Positions 33,680 to 41,295 of a DNA stretch of 43,715 nt are shown here, one piece after another (position 1 is the stretch's first letter; each line of letters starts with the position of its first letter). The notes beneath the pieces are model-generated. The model had not been told where the DNA came from. It saw nothing but the letters and a program-made list of their open reading frames with translations, and searched no databases. A program made the translations under genes and the position numbers. The DNA lies in contig NZ_JAENKO010000039.1 of the NCBI RefSeq assembly GCF_016599145.1, positions 1 through 43,715 of the forward strand. The letters are read 5' to 3'. The DNA comes from Tomitella cavernea (GTDB lineage: Bacteria; Actinomycetota; Actinomycetes; Mycobacteriales; Mycobacteriaceae).

Positions 33680-34525
33680 TCACTTGACGCAGTGCCCCGC
33701 GTCCACGGGAAGCGTGACCCCGGTGATGTACCGGGCCTCGTCCGAGGCGAGGAACAGGCTCGCGTTGGCGATGTCCACCGGCTCGAGCATCGGCACCGGG
33801 AGGAGGTGCATCGACTGCGTCCCAGCCTCGAACCGCTCCTGCGTGGGGTGCTCTTCGCCCGGGCAGAACGAGCGCATGGTGCCCTCGTTCTGGATCATTG
33901 TCGTGCGCGTGTTCGCCGGATGCACCGTGTTGACACGGATCCGGTGCTCGGCCAGTTCCTGGGCGAGCGAGCGCATCAGTCCGACGACGCCCGTCTTGGC
34001 GGCGGCGTAGTGGCCGACGCTCACGAGGCCGCGCAGGCCGGCGATGGAGCTGACGAGCACGATCGCCCCGCCCCGGCCGGTGTCGAGCAGGTGCGGGATC
34101 GCCGCCTTGCACGTCTTCCACACGCCGGTGAGGTTGACGTCGAGCATCGTCTGCCAGACGTCCTCGTCGAGCTCCGTCGCGGGCCCCGCCGAGCTGATCC
34201 CGGCGGCGGCGCAGACGATGTCGAGCCCGCCGAGCGCCGAGACGCCCTCGGCCACCGCGGCGTCGAGCCCCGCCTGGTCACGCACGTCCGACTGTCGGGC
34301 CACTATGCGCCGGCCGAGCGCCTCCACCTGGCGCACCGTCTCCAGCAGATCCTCCGGCGACGCGCCCGGCGTCGTCGAGTGATCGACGGGGGCGCAGTGG
34401 TCGACGACGATCACGTCGGCGCCCTCCTGCGCGAAACGCACCGCCTGCGCGCGCCCGATCCCCCGCGCACCGCCGGTGATCAGCGCGACCGTGCCCGCGA
34501 GCCTGCCGGTATCCCCGTCGCTCAT
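33680..34525 (-). CDS. Mycofactocin-type SDR oxidoreductase 2
   Basis: A 281-residue SDR with TGGARGIGRAQAV, catalytic Ser in VSSIAG and YAAAK. Like the gene at 25828 it carries the long insertion after the second strand (HSTTPGASPEDLLETVRQVE), the mark of mycofactocin-dependent SDRs, and ends PVDAGHCVK. It has an extra loop (FCPGEEHPTQERFEAG) before the C-terminal helix. Its start and the stop of the next upstream SDR share one base, so the two SDRs are translated together. Likely role: oxidation of a secondary alcohol with tightly bound NAD. Confidence 0.88.
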   Translation of the reverse strand: MSDGDTGRLAGTVALITGGARGIGRAQAVRFAQEGADVIVVDHCAPVDHSTTPGASPEDLLETVRQVEALGRRIVARQSDVRDQAGLDAAVAEGVSALGGLDIVCAAAGISSAGPATELDEDVWQTMLDVNLTGVWKTCKAAIPHLLDTGRGGAIVLVSSIAGLRGLVSVGHYAAAKTGVVGLMRSLAQELAEHRIRVNTVHPANTRTTMIQNEGTMRSFCPGEEHPTQERFEAGTQSMHLLPVPMLEPVDIANASLFLASDEARYITGVTLPVDAGHCVK

Positions 34526-35340
34526 CACGCCACCTTCTGCGTCAGTCCGGCGTCCACCACGATCTGCTGACCTGTGATGCACCGGGATTCGTCGGAGGCC
34601 AGGAATGCCACCGCATGGGCGACGTCCTCCGGCTCGGCCCACGGGATCGGCAGCAGATGCCGGGCGGCCAGCACGCCCGCCACGTCGTCGGCACCCGGGT
34701 TCTCCAGGTCGGGCCGCAGCCGGGCGAACGTCTGCGTGTTGTTCGTCATCGCGGTGTTGACCGCCCCCGGCAGCACCGCGTTCACGCGGATGGAGTGCCC
34801 GCCGAGCTCGTTGGCGAGGGTGCGCATCAGACCGATCACTGCGTGCTTGGCGGCGCTGTACTGGGATGCGCCGGGCACCGACTTGATTCCGGCCGTGGAG
34901 CTGATGAGGATCACCGATCCGCCGCCGCGCTCGGCCAACGCCGGTGCGGCCGACTTCACCGTGTGCCACGTTCCCGTCACGTTGACCTCGACCGCCAGGT
35001 TCCATTCCGCCTCGTCGATGGTCCACGAGGGACCCGGATTCCGGCTCGCCCCGGCGTTGGCGACGACGATGTCGAGGCCGCCGAACTGCTCGACACCCCC
35101 GCGCACGGCCTCGTCGAGCGCCACTTGCTCCCGCACGTCGGCACGCACCTCCAGCACGCCGCGCCCGTGTTCGCGCACGCTCCGCGCCGCCGCGTCGAGT
35201 CCGGCCGCGTCGAGGTCGACGGCGATGATGTCCGCACCCTCCGCGGCGAGCCGGCCCGCGAATGCGAGCCCCATTCCCGCCCCCGCACCGGTCACCAACG
35301 CGACCTTGCCTGCCAACCGTCTGTCCGTGCCGCGGCCCAT
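34525..35340 (-). CDS. SDR oxidoreductase, partner of the mycofactocin-type SDR
   Basis: A 271-residue SDR: TGAGAGMGLAFAGRLA, NAGASRNPG, Ser in ISSTAGIKS, YSAAK and the C-terminal VVDAGLTQKVA. It resembles the downstream SDR in its C-terminal third (LLPIPWAEPEDVAHAVAFLASDESRCITG) but lacks the mycofactocin insertion, so it should use free NAD(P). The ATG at 35340 is used; an in-frame ATG at 35352 is possible. It is divergent from the SDR at 35513; the shared gap holds the small palindrome GAACCGGGTTC at 35409-35419. Confidence 0.87.
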   Translation of the reverse strand: MGRGTDRRLAGKVALVTGAGAGMGLAFAGRLAAEGADIIAVDLDAAGLDAAARSVREHGRGVLEVRADVREQVALDEAVRGGVEQFGGLDIVVANAGASRNPGPSWTIDEAEWNLAVEVNVTGTWHTVKSAAPALAERGGGSVILISSTAGIKSVPGASQYSAAKHAVIGLMRTLANELGGHSIRVNAVLPGAVNTAMTNNTQTFARLRPDLENPGADDVAGVLAARHLLPIPWAEPEDVAHAVAFLASDESRCITGQQIVVDAGLTQKVA

Positions 35341-35512
35341 ATTCCTGCCCATCCGGTACTCGAGGTGCACTTGTCGTGTCGCGACGCTAATCATCGGGGC
35401 ACCGCACGGAACCGGGTTCTCCCGTGGGCTGGGAGACAGCGGCCCAGCCGACTGTGCGGCGATCTATCGTCCGTGGTGACAGGCCATGCCGTAGCGGACG
35501 TGAGGGGAGCGC

Positions 35513-36334
35513 ATGGGCGGCGAACAATGCCTGAGCGATGCGACAGGCGCCGCGGTCGTCACGGGCGCCGGCAGCGGAATCGGCGCGGCGATAGCCCGGC
35601 GCGCGGCCGCACGCGGCATGCCGGTGGTACTGGCCGACGTCTCCGCCGAGCGGATCGAGGCGGTGGCGCGGGTCATCACCGACGCGGGCGGCGACGCCCT
35701 GACGGTGCCGACGGACGTCGCCGACCCCGGCTCGGTGGAATCGCTGGCGGACGCCGCTTACGCGCGCCACGACCGGGTCGCCCTGCTGATCAACAACGCA
35801 GGCGTCGAGTCGCTGGGCAGACTGTGGGAGCTGCCCGTGGACGAATGGCGCCGGGTGATGTCCGTGAACATCGACGGGGCGTTCCACGGAATCCGCTCCT
35901 TCGTGCCGCGGATGGGAGCGGATTCCCGGCCTTCACGGGTGGTCACGACGACATCGGTGGGCGGCATCGGCACGCTGGCCGGCATGGGGTCGTACGGGGT
36001 GTCCAAGCACGCCGTCCAGCAGATGGCCGAGACGCTGTACCTCGAATGTGCTGAGACGTTTCCGCAGATCGGCGTATCGGCATTCGTGCCCGCACATGTG
36101 ACCACCCGGATCTTCGAGGACGTCGCGTCCAGTGCACACGCCGACGAGGCCGCCGACCATTGGCGGACGCAGCTGCGGGAGAAGGGCATGACCGCCGACG
36201 AGGCGGCGCGCATCTTCTTCGAGGGGGCCGACCGCGGCGACTTCTGGATCTGCACGCACCCCGACGTGTACGCACGGCTCGCAGGGCGCCGCGCCACGTT
36301 GCTCACGGAGGCTCTGCCGCCCGACTTCGAGTGA
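35513..36334 (+). CDS. SDR oxidoreductase
   Basis: A 273-residue SDR with TGAGSGIGAAIARRAA, NNAGVESLG, TTTSVGGIG for the catalytic Ser region, and YGVSK. The C-terminal part has FVPAHVTTRIFEDV and a longer tail ending TEALPPDFE, different from the neighbouring SDRs. GAGGGGAG stands before the ATG. It is followed after 49 bases by the aldo/keto reductase and probably forms an operon with it, RidA and perhaps fadD. Confidence 0.88.
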   Translation: MGGEQCLSDATGAAVVTGAGSGIGAAIARRAAARGMPVVLADVSAERIEAVARVITDAGGDALTVPTDVADPGSVESLADAAYARHDRVALLINNAGVESLGRLWELPVDEWRRVMSVNIDGAFHGIRSFVPRMGADSRPSRVVTTTSVGGIGTLAGMGSYGVSKHAVQQMAETLYLECAETFPQIGVSAFVPAHVTTRIFEDVASSAHADEAADHWRTQLREKGMTADEAARIFFEGADRGDFWICTHPDVYARLAGRRATLLTEALPPDFE

Positions 36335-36383
36335 GAACATCGGGCCGGCACAGTAATCGACCGCAGGTGGAAGGATTCGAGGC

Positions 36384-37319
36384 ATGGAGTATCGGCAGGT
36401 GGGCCGCAGCGGGCTCACAGTCTCGACGATGGGGCTGGGCTGCAACAATTTCGGCGCACGCCTGAACGAAGACGACACCGCAAAGGTGGTGCATGCGGCG
36501 CTGGACGAGGGGGTCACGTTCTTCGACACCGCGGCGATGTACGGCGACGGCCTGTCCGAGGCGTACCTGGGCAGCGCGCTCGGTGCCCGACGGGGCGAGG
36601 CCGTCATCGCGACGAAGTTCGGCGCGCACCGCAGGCCGGGGGCCGACCAGGCCACCGGCTCGCGCAGCGGCATCATCCGCGAGTGCGAAGCGAGCCTGAG
36701 TCGGCTCGGCACCGACCACATCGACCTGTACTACCAGCATTACCCTGACAAGCACACGCCGATCGAGGAGACCCTTGCGGCTCTCGACCACCTCGTTCGC
36801 GACGGCAAGGTGCGCTACATCGCGAACTCCAACGTCAACGGATGGCAGATCGCCGACGCCGATCACCTCGCGGCACGCGGCACGACGGGCCGGTTCATCG
36901 CCTCGCAGTTCGAGTGGAACCTGCTCAAACGCGGCGCCGAGGACGAGATCGTGCCCGCGTGCCGCCGGTTCGGCCTCGGCATGATCCCCTTCTTCCCGCT
37001 CGCCTCCGGCCTGCTGACCGGAAAATACTCGGCCGGCGAACCTTTCCCTGTGGGCTCGCGTATGGCCGGGTCCGCCTACTTCGCCAAGGATGCGACGGAG
37101 AAGAACTTCGCGACGGTCGACCGGCTGCGGGCCATCGCCGACGAGCACCGCCACACACTGCTGGAGCTGGCCGTGGGCTGGCTTCTGGCGCAGGATGGGG
37201 TGCCGTCGGTGATCTCCGGTGCCACGTCCGCCGAGCAGGTACGCCAGGGTTCCGCAGCCGCCGCACGTACGCTGTCCGGCGAGGCTGTCGACGCGGTGAC
37301 GGCGGCCACGGAACTCTGA
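36384..37319 (+). CDS. Aldo/keto reductase
   Basis: A 311-residue NADPH-dependent aldo/keto reductase of the Gfo/YghZ-like branch. The tetrad is visible: Asp in FFDTAAMYG, Tyr in the same block, Lys in IATKFGA and His in YYQHYPD. The cofactor end contains IPFFPLASGLLTGKY and VISGATSAEQV. It starts with GAAGGATTCGAGG upstream of the ATG. It may reduce carbonyl intermediates of the island; substrate is not known. Confidence 0.9.
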   Translation: MEYRQVGRSGLTVSTMGLGCNNFGARLNEDDTAKVVHAALDEGVTFFDTAAMYGDGLSEAYLGSALGARRGEAVIATKFGAHRRPGADQATGSRSGIIRECEASLSRLGTDHIDLYYQHYPDKHTPIEETLAALDHLVRDGKVRYIANSNVNGWQIADADHLAARGTTGRFIASQFEWNLLKRGAEDEIVPACRRFGLGMIPFFPLASGLLTGKYSAGEPFPVGSRMAGSAYFAKDATEKNFATVDRLRAIADEHRHTLLELAVGWLLAQDGVPSVISGATSAEQVRQGSAAAARTLSGEAVDAVTAATEL

Positions 37320-37323
37320 GCGC

Positions 37324-37353
37324 GAAGAGCCTGGGCGGGAAGAGCCTGGGCGG
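37324..37353 (+). repeat. Two tandem 15-base repeats
   Basis: The unit GAAGAGCCTGGGCGG occurs twice in a row, immediately after the aldo/keto reductase stop and just before the RidA ribosome site (GAAGGAG). The repeats are purine-rich on one side and probably a replication-slippage product. Confidence 0.7.
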
Positions 37354-37368
37354 GAAGAAGGAGCGGCT

Positions 37369-37743
37369 GTGGCAGCACAAGGGAATTGGACCGAGCTCTA
37401 CAAGTATTCCGACGCCGTGCAATCGGGCGATCTCGTGTTCTGCGCGGGACAGACGGGGCTTGACGAGACGGGTGCGGCGCCCGCCGATCCTGCGGAGCAG
37501 TACCGCCTGGCGTTCGCGTCGTTGCGCCGCGTGCTGGCGGAGCACGGGTGCGCACCTGGCGACATCGTGGACCTGACGAGCTTCCACACGCACTACCCGG
37601 AGCACATGGCGGAGTTCATGGCCGCGAAGGCCGATTTCCAGGGCGATGGCCGGCCGGCGTGGACGGCGATCGGCGTCGCGGCGCTGGGCACGCCCGAGAC
37701 CCTCGTGGAGATCAAGGCGACGGCGCGCATTCCGAAGGACTGA
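37369..37743 (+). CDS. RidA-family protein
   Basis: A 124-residue RidA/YjgF/UK114 protein. The family segments GDLVFCAGQTGLDETGAAP, the SLRRVLAEHGCAPGDIVDLTSF middle and the C-terminal VEIKATARIPK are present, including the Arg of the last segment that binds imines. RidA enzymes hydrolyse reactive enamine/imine intermediates; divergent members serve catabolic clusters. The GTG start follows GAAGGAG. It is the third gene of a possible SDR - AKR - RidA operon. Confidence 0.85.
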   Translation: MAAQGNWTELYKYSDAVQSGDLVFCAGQTGLDETGAAPADPAEQYRLAFASLRRVLAEHGCAPGDIVDLTSFHTHYPEHMAEFMAAKADFQGDGRPAWTAIGVAALGTPETLVEIKATARIPKD

Positions 37744-37830
37744 CAGGCGCCGCTGCGGCACGGCCAGCCCGCCCCCCCGTTTACCAACGGGCGGGATCGT
37801 CCCACCGAACCGACAGTCGTACGACAAATG

Positions 37831-37846
37831 TGTGATTGGATGCACA
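37831..37846. promoter_or_regulatory. CRP/GlxR-like site before fadD
   Basis: TGTGATTGGATGCACA keeps the TGTGA-N6-TCACA layout of Crp/GlxR sites with one mismatch. It ends 33 bases before the acyl-CoA synthetase start, in the 136-base gap after ridA. GlxR is a global cAMP-responsive regulator in mycolata; the assignment is by pattern only. Confidence 0.5.
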
Positions 37847-37879
37847 TGGCCGTTCGACGCCGAAGAAAGGGATGCCCCG

Positions 37880-39481
37880 ATGGAGTTCAACCTCGCCGAT
37901 ATCTTCGAGTCGGTCGCGGCGTCCGTCCCGGAACGTGTCGCGTTGACCTACGAGGGAGTACACCTCACGTATGCGGAGCTCGACGCCGAGGCGGGACGCA
38001 CCGCGAACCTGCTCTCGCAGTCGGGAATCGGCGCCGGTGACCACGTCGCACTGTTCCTCAAGAACAGCATCGAGCACGCGGCGAACATCCTCGGGCTGAT
38101 CAAGATCCGCGCCGTGCCCATCAACGTCAACTACCGGTACACCCCGGCGGAGCTCGAGTACATCTTCACCAACTCCGACTCGTCGGCGGTGGTGGTGGAG
38201 CTGCCGGAGCACCAGCGCACGCTCGCAGGGCTGCTGGGCGCCTGCCCCGCGATCCGCACGGTGATCGTCATCGGCGAGACGGGGGCCGAGCTGCGCGCCG
38301 CCGCCGATGCGCGGTCCGTACAGCTGGTCGACTTCGCGGACTCCCGCATGCTCCCCTCCACCTTCGAACCGATCACGCGCAGCGGGGACGACCGCTACAT
38401 CCTCTACACGGGCGGCACCACCGGTTACCCCAAGGGCGTCATGTGGCGTCACGACGATTTCTTCCACAAACCCCTCTCCGGCGGCAACCCGTACGGCGCG
38501 GGCAAGCGGAAGGATCTCGCCGAGGTGGCCGCGGCGGCCAAGGAGTTCCCGGAGATGGCGTTCCTCATCGCCGCGCCTCTGATGCACGGGGCCGCGCTGT
38601 ACTCGCTGTTCACATTCTTCACGCTGGGTGCTCGCGTGGTGCTCATGCGCGACTTCGACCCGAAGACCATCGTCAGCGCCATCGAAACCGAGCGGCTCAC
38701 CACCATCCTCATCGTCGGCGACGGCATGGGCCTGCCGCTGGTGGACGAGATGGAGCGGCGCAAGGGCGACGTCGACCTGAGCTCGCTGTTCTCCATCACC
38801 TCCGGAGGCGCCGTCTGGTCGGTGGGCGTGCGCGACAGGATGCTGGCGGTGAAGCCGGACCTGCTGCTGCGCGACAACTTCGGCGCCTCGGAGACAGGAA
38901 ACGACGGCGCGTTCACCGTCGACGAGGACGGCAACCTGCGCATGGCGCCGTCGCCGGCCATGATCCTGGTCGACGAGAGCCTCGACGACATCGCGCCGGG
39001 CTCCGACGAGGTCGGCTACATCGCCCGCGTCGGCAACGTTCCGCTCGGCTACTACGGCGACGAGGACAAGACGGCCCGCACTTTCCCCACCCGCGCCGAC
39101 GGCGTGCGGCTGGCGGTGCTCGGAGACATGGGCCGTATCGAGGCCGACGGCACCATCGTCTTCCTCGGCCGCGGTTCCGGCTGCATCAACACCGGCGGCG
39201 AGAAGGTCTTCGCCGAGGAGGTCGAGGCGGCGCTGCACGCGCACCCCGCCCTGGCCGATGCGCTGGTGGTCCCCGCGCCCGACAACCGGATGGGCCAGCG
39301 GGTGGCCGCCGTCGTTTCGGTGTACTCCGAATCCGCGGCGCCCACAGTGGAGGAGATCCAGCAGCACTGCCGCACCATGTTGGCCGGCTACAAGATCCCG
39401 CGCACCGTCGTCTTCGTCGACGAGGTCCGCAGAACGCCCGCCGGCAAGGCCGACTACAAGTGGGCGAAAGCGCAGGTGTGA
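37880..39481 (+). CDS. Acyl-CoA synthetase, FadD19-like
   Basis: A 533-residue adenylate-forming enzyme that activates a carboxylic acid to its CoA thioester. The P-loop YTGGTTGYPKGVMWR is at 176-190, the GASETG motif near 335-340, the hinge LGRGSGCINTGGEK near 430 and the catalytic Lys in PAGKADYKW near 525. The KGVMWRHDD, PLMHGAALYS and PAGKADYKWAK stretches resemble mycobacterial FadD19, which activates C24-branched sterol side chains. The start has GAAAGGGA upstream and follows a CRP-like site. It ends at a strong hairpin. Substrate in this island is inferred only. Confidence 0.9.
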   Translation: MEFNLADIFESVAASVPERVALTYEGVHLTYAELDAEAGRTANLLSQSGIGAGDHVALFLKNSIEHAANILGLIKIRAVPINVNYRYTPAELEYIFTNSDSSAVVVELPEHQRTLAGLLGACPAIRTVIVIGETGAELRAAADARSVQLVDFADSRMLPSTFEPITRSGDDRYILYTGGTTGYPKGVMWRHDDFFHKPLSGGNPYGAGKRKDLAEVAAAAKEFPEMAFLIAAPLMHGAALYSLFTFFTLGARVVLMRDFDPKTIVSAIETERLTTILIVGDGMGLPLVDEMERRKGDVDLSSLFSITSGGAVWSVGVRDRMLAVKPDLLLRDNFGASETGNDGAFTVDEDGNLRMAPSPAMILVDESLDDIAPGSDEVGYIARVGNVPLGYYGDEDKTARTFPTRADGVRLAVLGDMGRIEADGTIVFLGRGSGCINTGGEKVFAEEVEAALHAHPALADALVVPAPDNRMGQRVAAVVSVYSESAAPTVEEIQQHCRTMLAGYKIPRTVVFVDEVRRTPAGKADYKWAKAQV

Positions 39482-39486
39482 ACCTA

Positions 39487-39528
39487 CGGCTGTGCCCCGC
39501 GGTTCCGCGGAACCGCGGGGCACAGCCG
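39487..39528. terminator. Perfect 20-bp bidirectional hairpin
   Basis: CGGCTGTGCCCCGCGGTTCC and its exact complement form a 20-bp stem with a GC centre, between the convergent fadD and esterase genes. The middle carries the GGTTCCGCGGAACC palindrome also found at 8794-8811. Confidence 0.88.
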
Positions 39529-39542
39529 CGTCGCCGGCGCTT

Positions 39543-40490
39543 CTACCCCACGAGCTTCCGGATCATCTCCCACAGCTCCTCGCGCGCGGGCGCGGTGAGC
39601 GAGAACTGCGGGAACGTGAGGAACCCGTGGAACAACCCGTCGAACCGGTGCGCGATGACGTCGACACCGTCGTCGGACAGCCGACGGGCGTAGGTCTCCC
39701 CGGACGTGCACGGCGGGTCGAGCTCTGCGGTGACGACGAGAGCGCGCGGAAGCCCCTTCAGGCTTTCCGCCCGAGTGGGCACCACGTAGGCGCTGTCCCG
39801 GTGTCCGGCGGTGGGGGCGTATTGCTCCCAGTACCAACGCATGGCGCGCGCATTGTTGTAGTAGCCCTCGCCATAGAGCCGGTAGCTCTCGGTGTCGAAG
39901 TCATCGTCGATCACCGCGTACAGCAGGATCTGCGCCGCGATCCGCGGCCCGCCCCGGTCGCGCGCCGCGATGGACACCGTGGCCGCGAGGTTTCCGCCGG
40001 CGCTGTCGCCGGCGACGGCGATCCGCGCGGGATCGCCACCGTATTCGGCGGCGTGCTCGCCAGCCCACTGCACGGCGGCGTACATGTCCTCCAACGCCGC
40101 CGGTGCTTCGTGCTCCGGCGCCAGCCGGTAGTCGACCGAAACGACGACGGCGTCCACCGCCGCCGCCATCGAGCGGCAGAACTCGTCGTGTGTGTCGAGG
40201 CCGCAGAACACGAACCCGCCGCCGTGCGCGAACACGATCACCGGGCGCGGCGACGTCGTTTCCCCGTGCGGCACATACACCCGCAGCGGCAGGCCGCCCC
40301 CCGGTCCGTCGATGGCCACGTCCTCCGCGGTGCGCATGTCCGGGATGCGTTCCAGAGGGCCGCGCCGGGCGGAGATCGCCTCCCGCAGCTCCGCACCCGA
40401 GTACTGGGTGACGTCCGGAAACCCTTCCTCCAGCATGGCGAGGAACTGCTCGACGTCCGGGTGCAGATCGGAGCGTCTGGCCGTCGTCAT
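39543..40490 (-). CDS. HSL-family esterase/lipase
   Basis: A 315-residue alpha/beta hydrolase of the hormone-sensitive lipase family. The oxyanion HGGGF motif is near 90 (FAHGGGFVFCG), the nucleophile Ser in GDSAGGN near 163, the Asp in TAELDPPC and His in GLFHGF near 286. No signal peptide. It is the last gene of the kshA operon and its start overlaps the flavin reductase stop by 4 bases. It could hydrolyse an ester, including a BVMO lactone or an acyl steroid, but substrate is inferred from context only. Confidence 0.9.
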   Translation of the reverse strand: MTTARRSDLHPDVEQFLAMLEEGFPDVTQYSGAELREAISARRGPLERIPDMRTAEDVAIDGPGGGLPLRVYVPHGETTSPRPVIVFAHGGGFVFCGLDTHDEFCRSMAAAVDAVVVSVDYRLAPEHEAPAALEDMYAAVQWAGEHAAEYGGDPARIAVAGDSAGGNLAATVSIAARDRGGPRIAAQILLYAVIDDDFDTESYRLYGEGYYNNARAMRWYWEQYAPTAGHRDSAYVVPTRAESLKGLPRALVVTAELDPPCTSGETYARRLSDDGVDVIAHRFDGLFHGFLTFPQFSLTAPAREELWEMIRKLVG

Positions 40491-41023
40491 GCGCCGAAGC
40501 GCACGGACTCGTCGGCGGAGGCGAAGCTGCCGAAACCGCCCCGGAAGAACAGCAGCGGGTGCACGTCACGCTCGGCGACAAGGTCCGTCACGTGGCACAC
40601 CGCGATGGTGTGGTCACCGGCCGCATGCTCGAATGCCAGCTCCGCCTCGATCCGCGCGAGCACGCCGTGCAGGGCCGGTGCACCGTTGCCACCGTGCGAC
40701 CAGACGGCGCCGGAAAACTTGTCGCCCCCGCTGGTCGCGAACCTCCCGCACAGCTCCTGCTGGTCGCCCGCCAGCACGTTGACGCACACGCGGCCCGCAC
40801 TGCGCATCGCCGGCCAGCTGGTGGACGACTTCGCGGGGCAGAACGAAATGTACGGCGGGTCGAGCGACAGCGACGTCACCGACTGGCAGGCGAACCCGTA
40901 CGGCCGGTCACCGTCGTGCGCGGTGATGACGGTGACTCCGGTGCAGAAGTTGCCCAGCACGCTGCGCAGGCGCGCCGGGTCGACGGCCGCCACCGGCTCA
41001 TCTGCAGTGTCGAGCGTGGTCAT
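40487..41023 (-). CDS. Flavin reductase (HsaB/HpaC-like)
   Basis: A 178-residue flavin:NAD(P)H reductase of the FMN-binding split-barrel family. Segments LRSVLGNFCTGVTVITA, YGFACQSVTSLSLDPPYISFCP, NVLAGDQQELCGRFA and the C-terminal HPLLFFRGGFGSFA match the small component of two-component flavin monooxygenases. The family member HsaB normally serves HsaA, the 3-HSA hydroxylase; no HsaA gene is in the window. The start at 41023 follows GGGGAGG. It is coupled by 4-base overlaps to both neighbours in the kshA operon. Confidence 0.87.
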   Translation of the reverse strand: MTTLDTADEPVAAVDPARLRSVLGNFCTGVTVITAHDGDRPYGFACQSVTSLSLDPPYISFCPAKSSTSWPAMRSAGRVCVNVLAGDQQELCGRFATSGGDKFSGAVWSHGGNGAPALHGVLARIEAELAFEHAAGDHTIAVCHVTDLVAERDVHPLLFFRGGFGSFASADESVRFGA

Positions 41024-41286
41024 GTCAGCCTCCCCGGTACCGGTTCCGCGCGGCGCGTGACGGTGAGTGTCCGGTCTCGCACCGCCTGGTCGATCGTCGC
41101 ATGCAGCGCCGGACAGACGCGGTCGGTGGTGCCGCGTTTGCCGTCGCCCAGCGCCGCCGAGTTCTCCATCTGCAGCCGCGGGCATGTCGACGCCGCGTCA
41201 TCGAGCCACTGGATGCTTGTGTGCTGCGCGCTGTATTTCTCGGCCAGCACGGCGGTACCGCACTGGTTGCAGGTGATCCGTTGCAT
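41020..41286 (-). CDS. Small Cys-rich protein between kshA and flavin reductase
   Basis: An 88-residue protein with no firmly known function. It starts MQRITCNQCGTAVLAEKY, a CxxC pair like half of a zinc ribbon, followed by AQHTSIQW, a further Cys in STCPRL and one in RVCPAL, and ends in a helix DQAVRDRTLTV. Similar small genes have been seen beside Rieske oxygenase genes of this kind in mycolata (from memory, not searched). It starts 9 bases after the kshA stop and overlaps the flavin reductase by 4 bases, so it is in tight stoichiometric supply with both. An electron-transfer or Fe-S/metal accessory role is only a suggestion. Confidence 0.75.
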   Translation of the reverse strand: MQRITCNQCGTAVLAEKYSAQHTSIQWLDDAASTCPRLQMENSAALGDGKRGTTDRVCPALHATIDQAVRDRTLTVTRRAEPVPGRLT

Positions 41287-41295
41287 CGCGGCCGC

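Noticed and set aside
35409-35419. GAACCGGGTTC palindrome as operator for the divergent SDR genes
   Set aside because: Only 11 bases and a single copy; kept as a remark but not enough to call a regulatory site.
37324-37353. Tandem 15-base repeats as a regulatory element
   Set aside because: Only two copies, no symmetry, and right at a gene junction; slippage is the simpler explanation.
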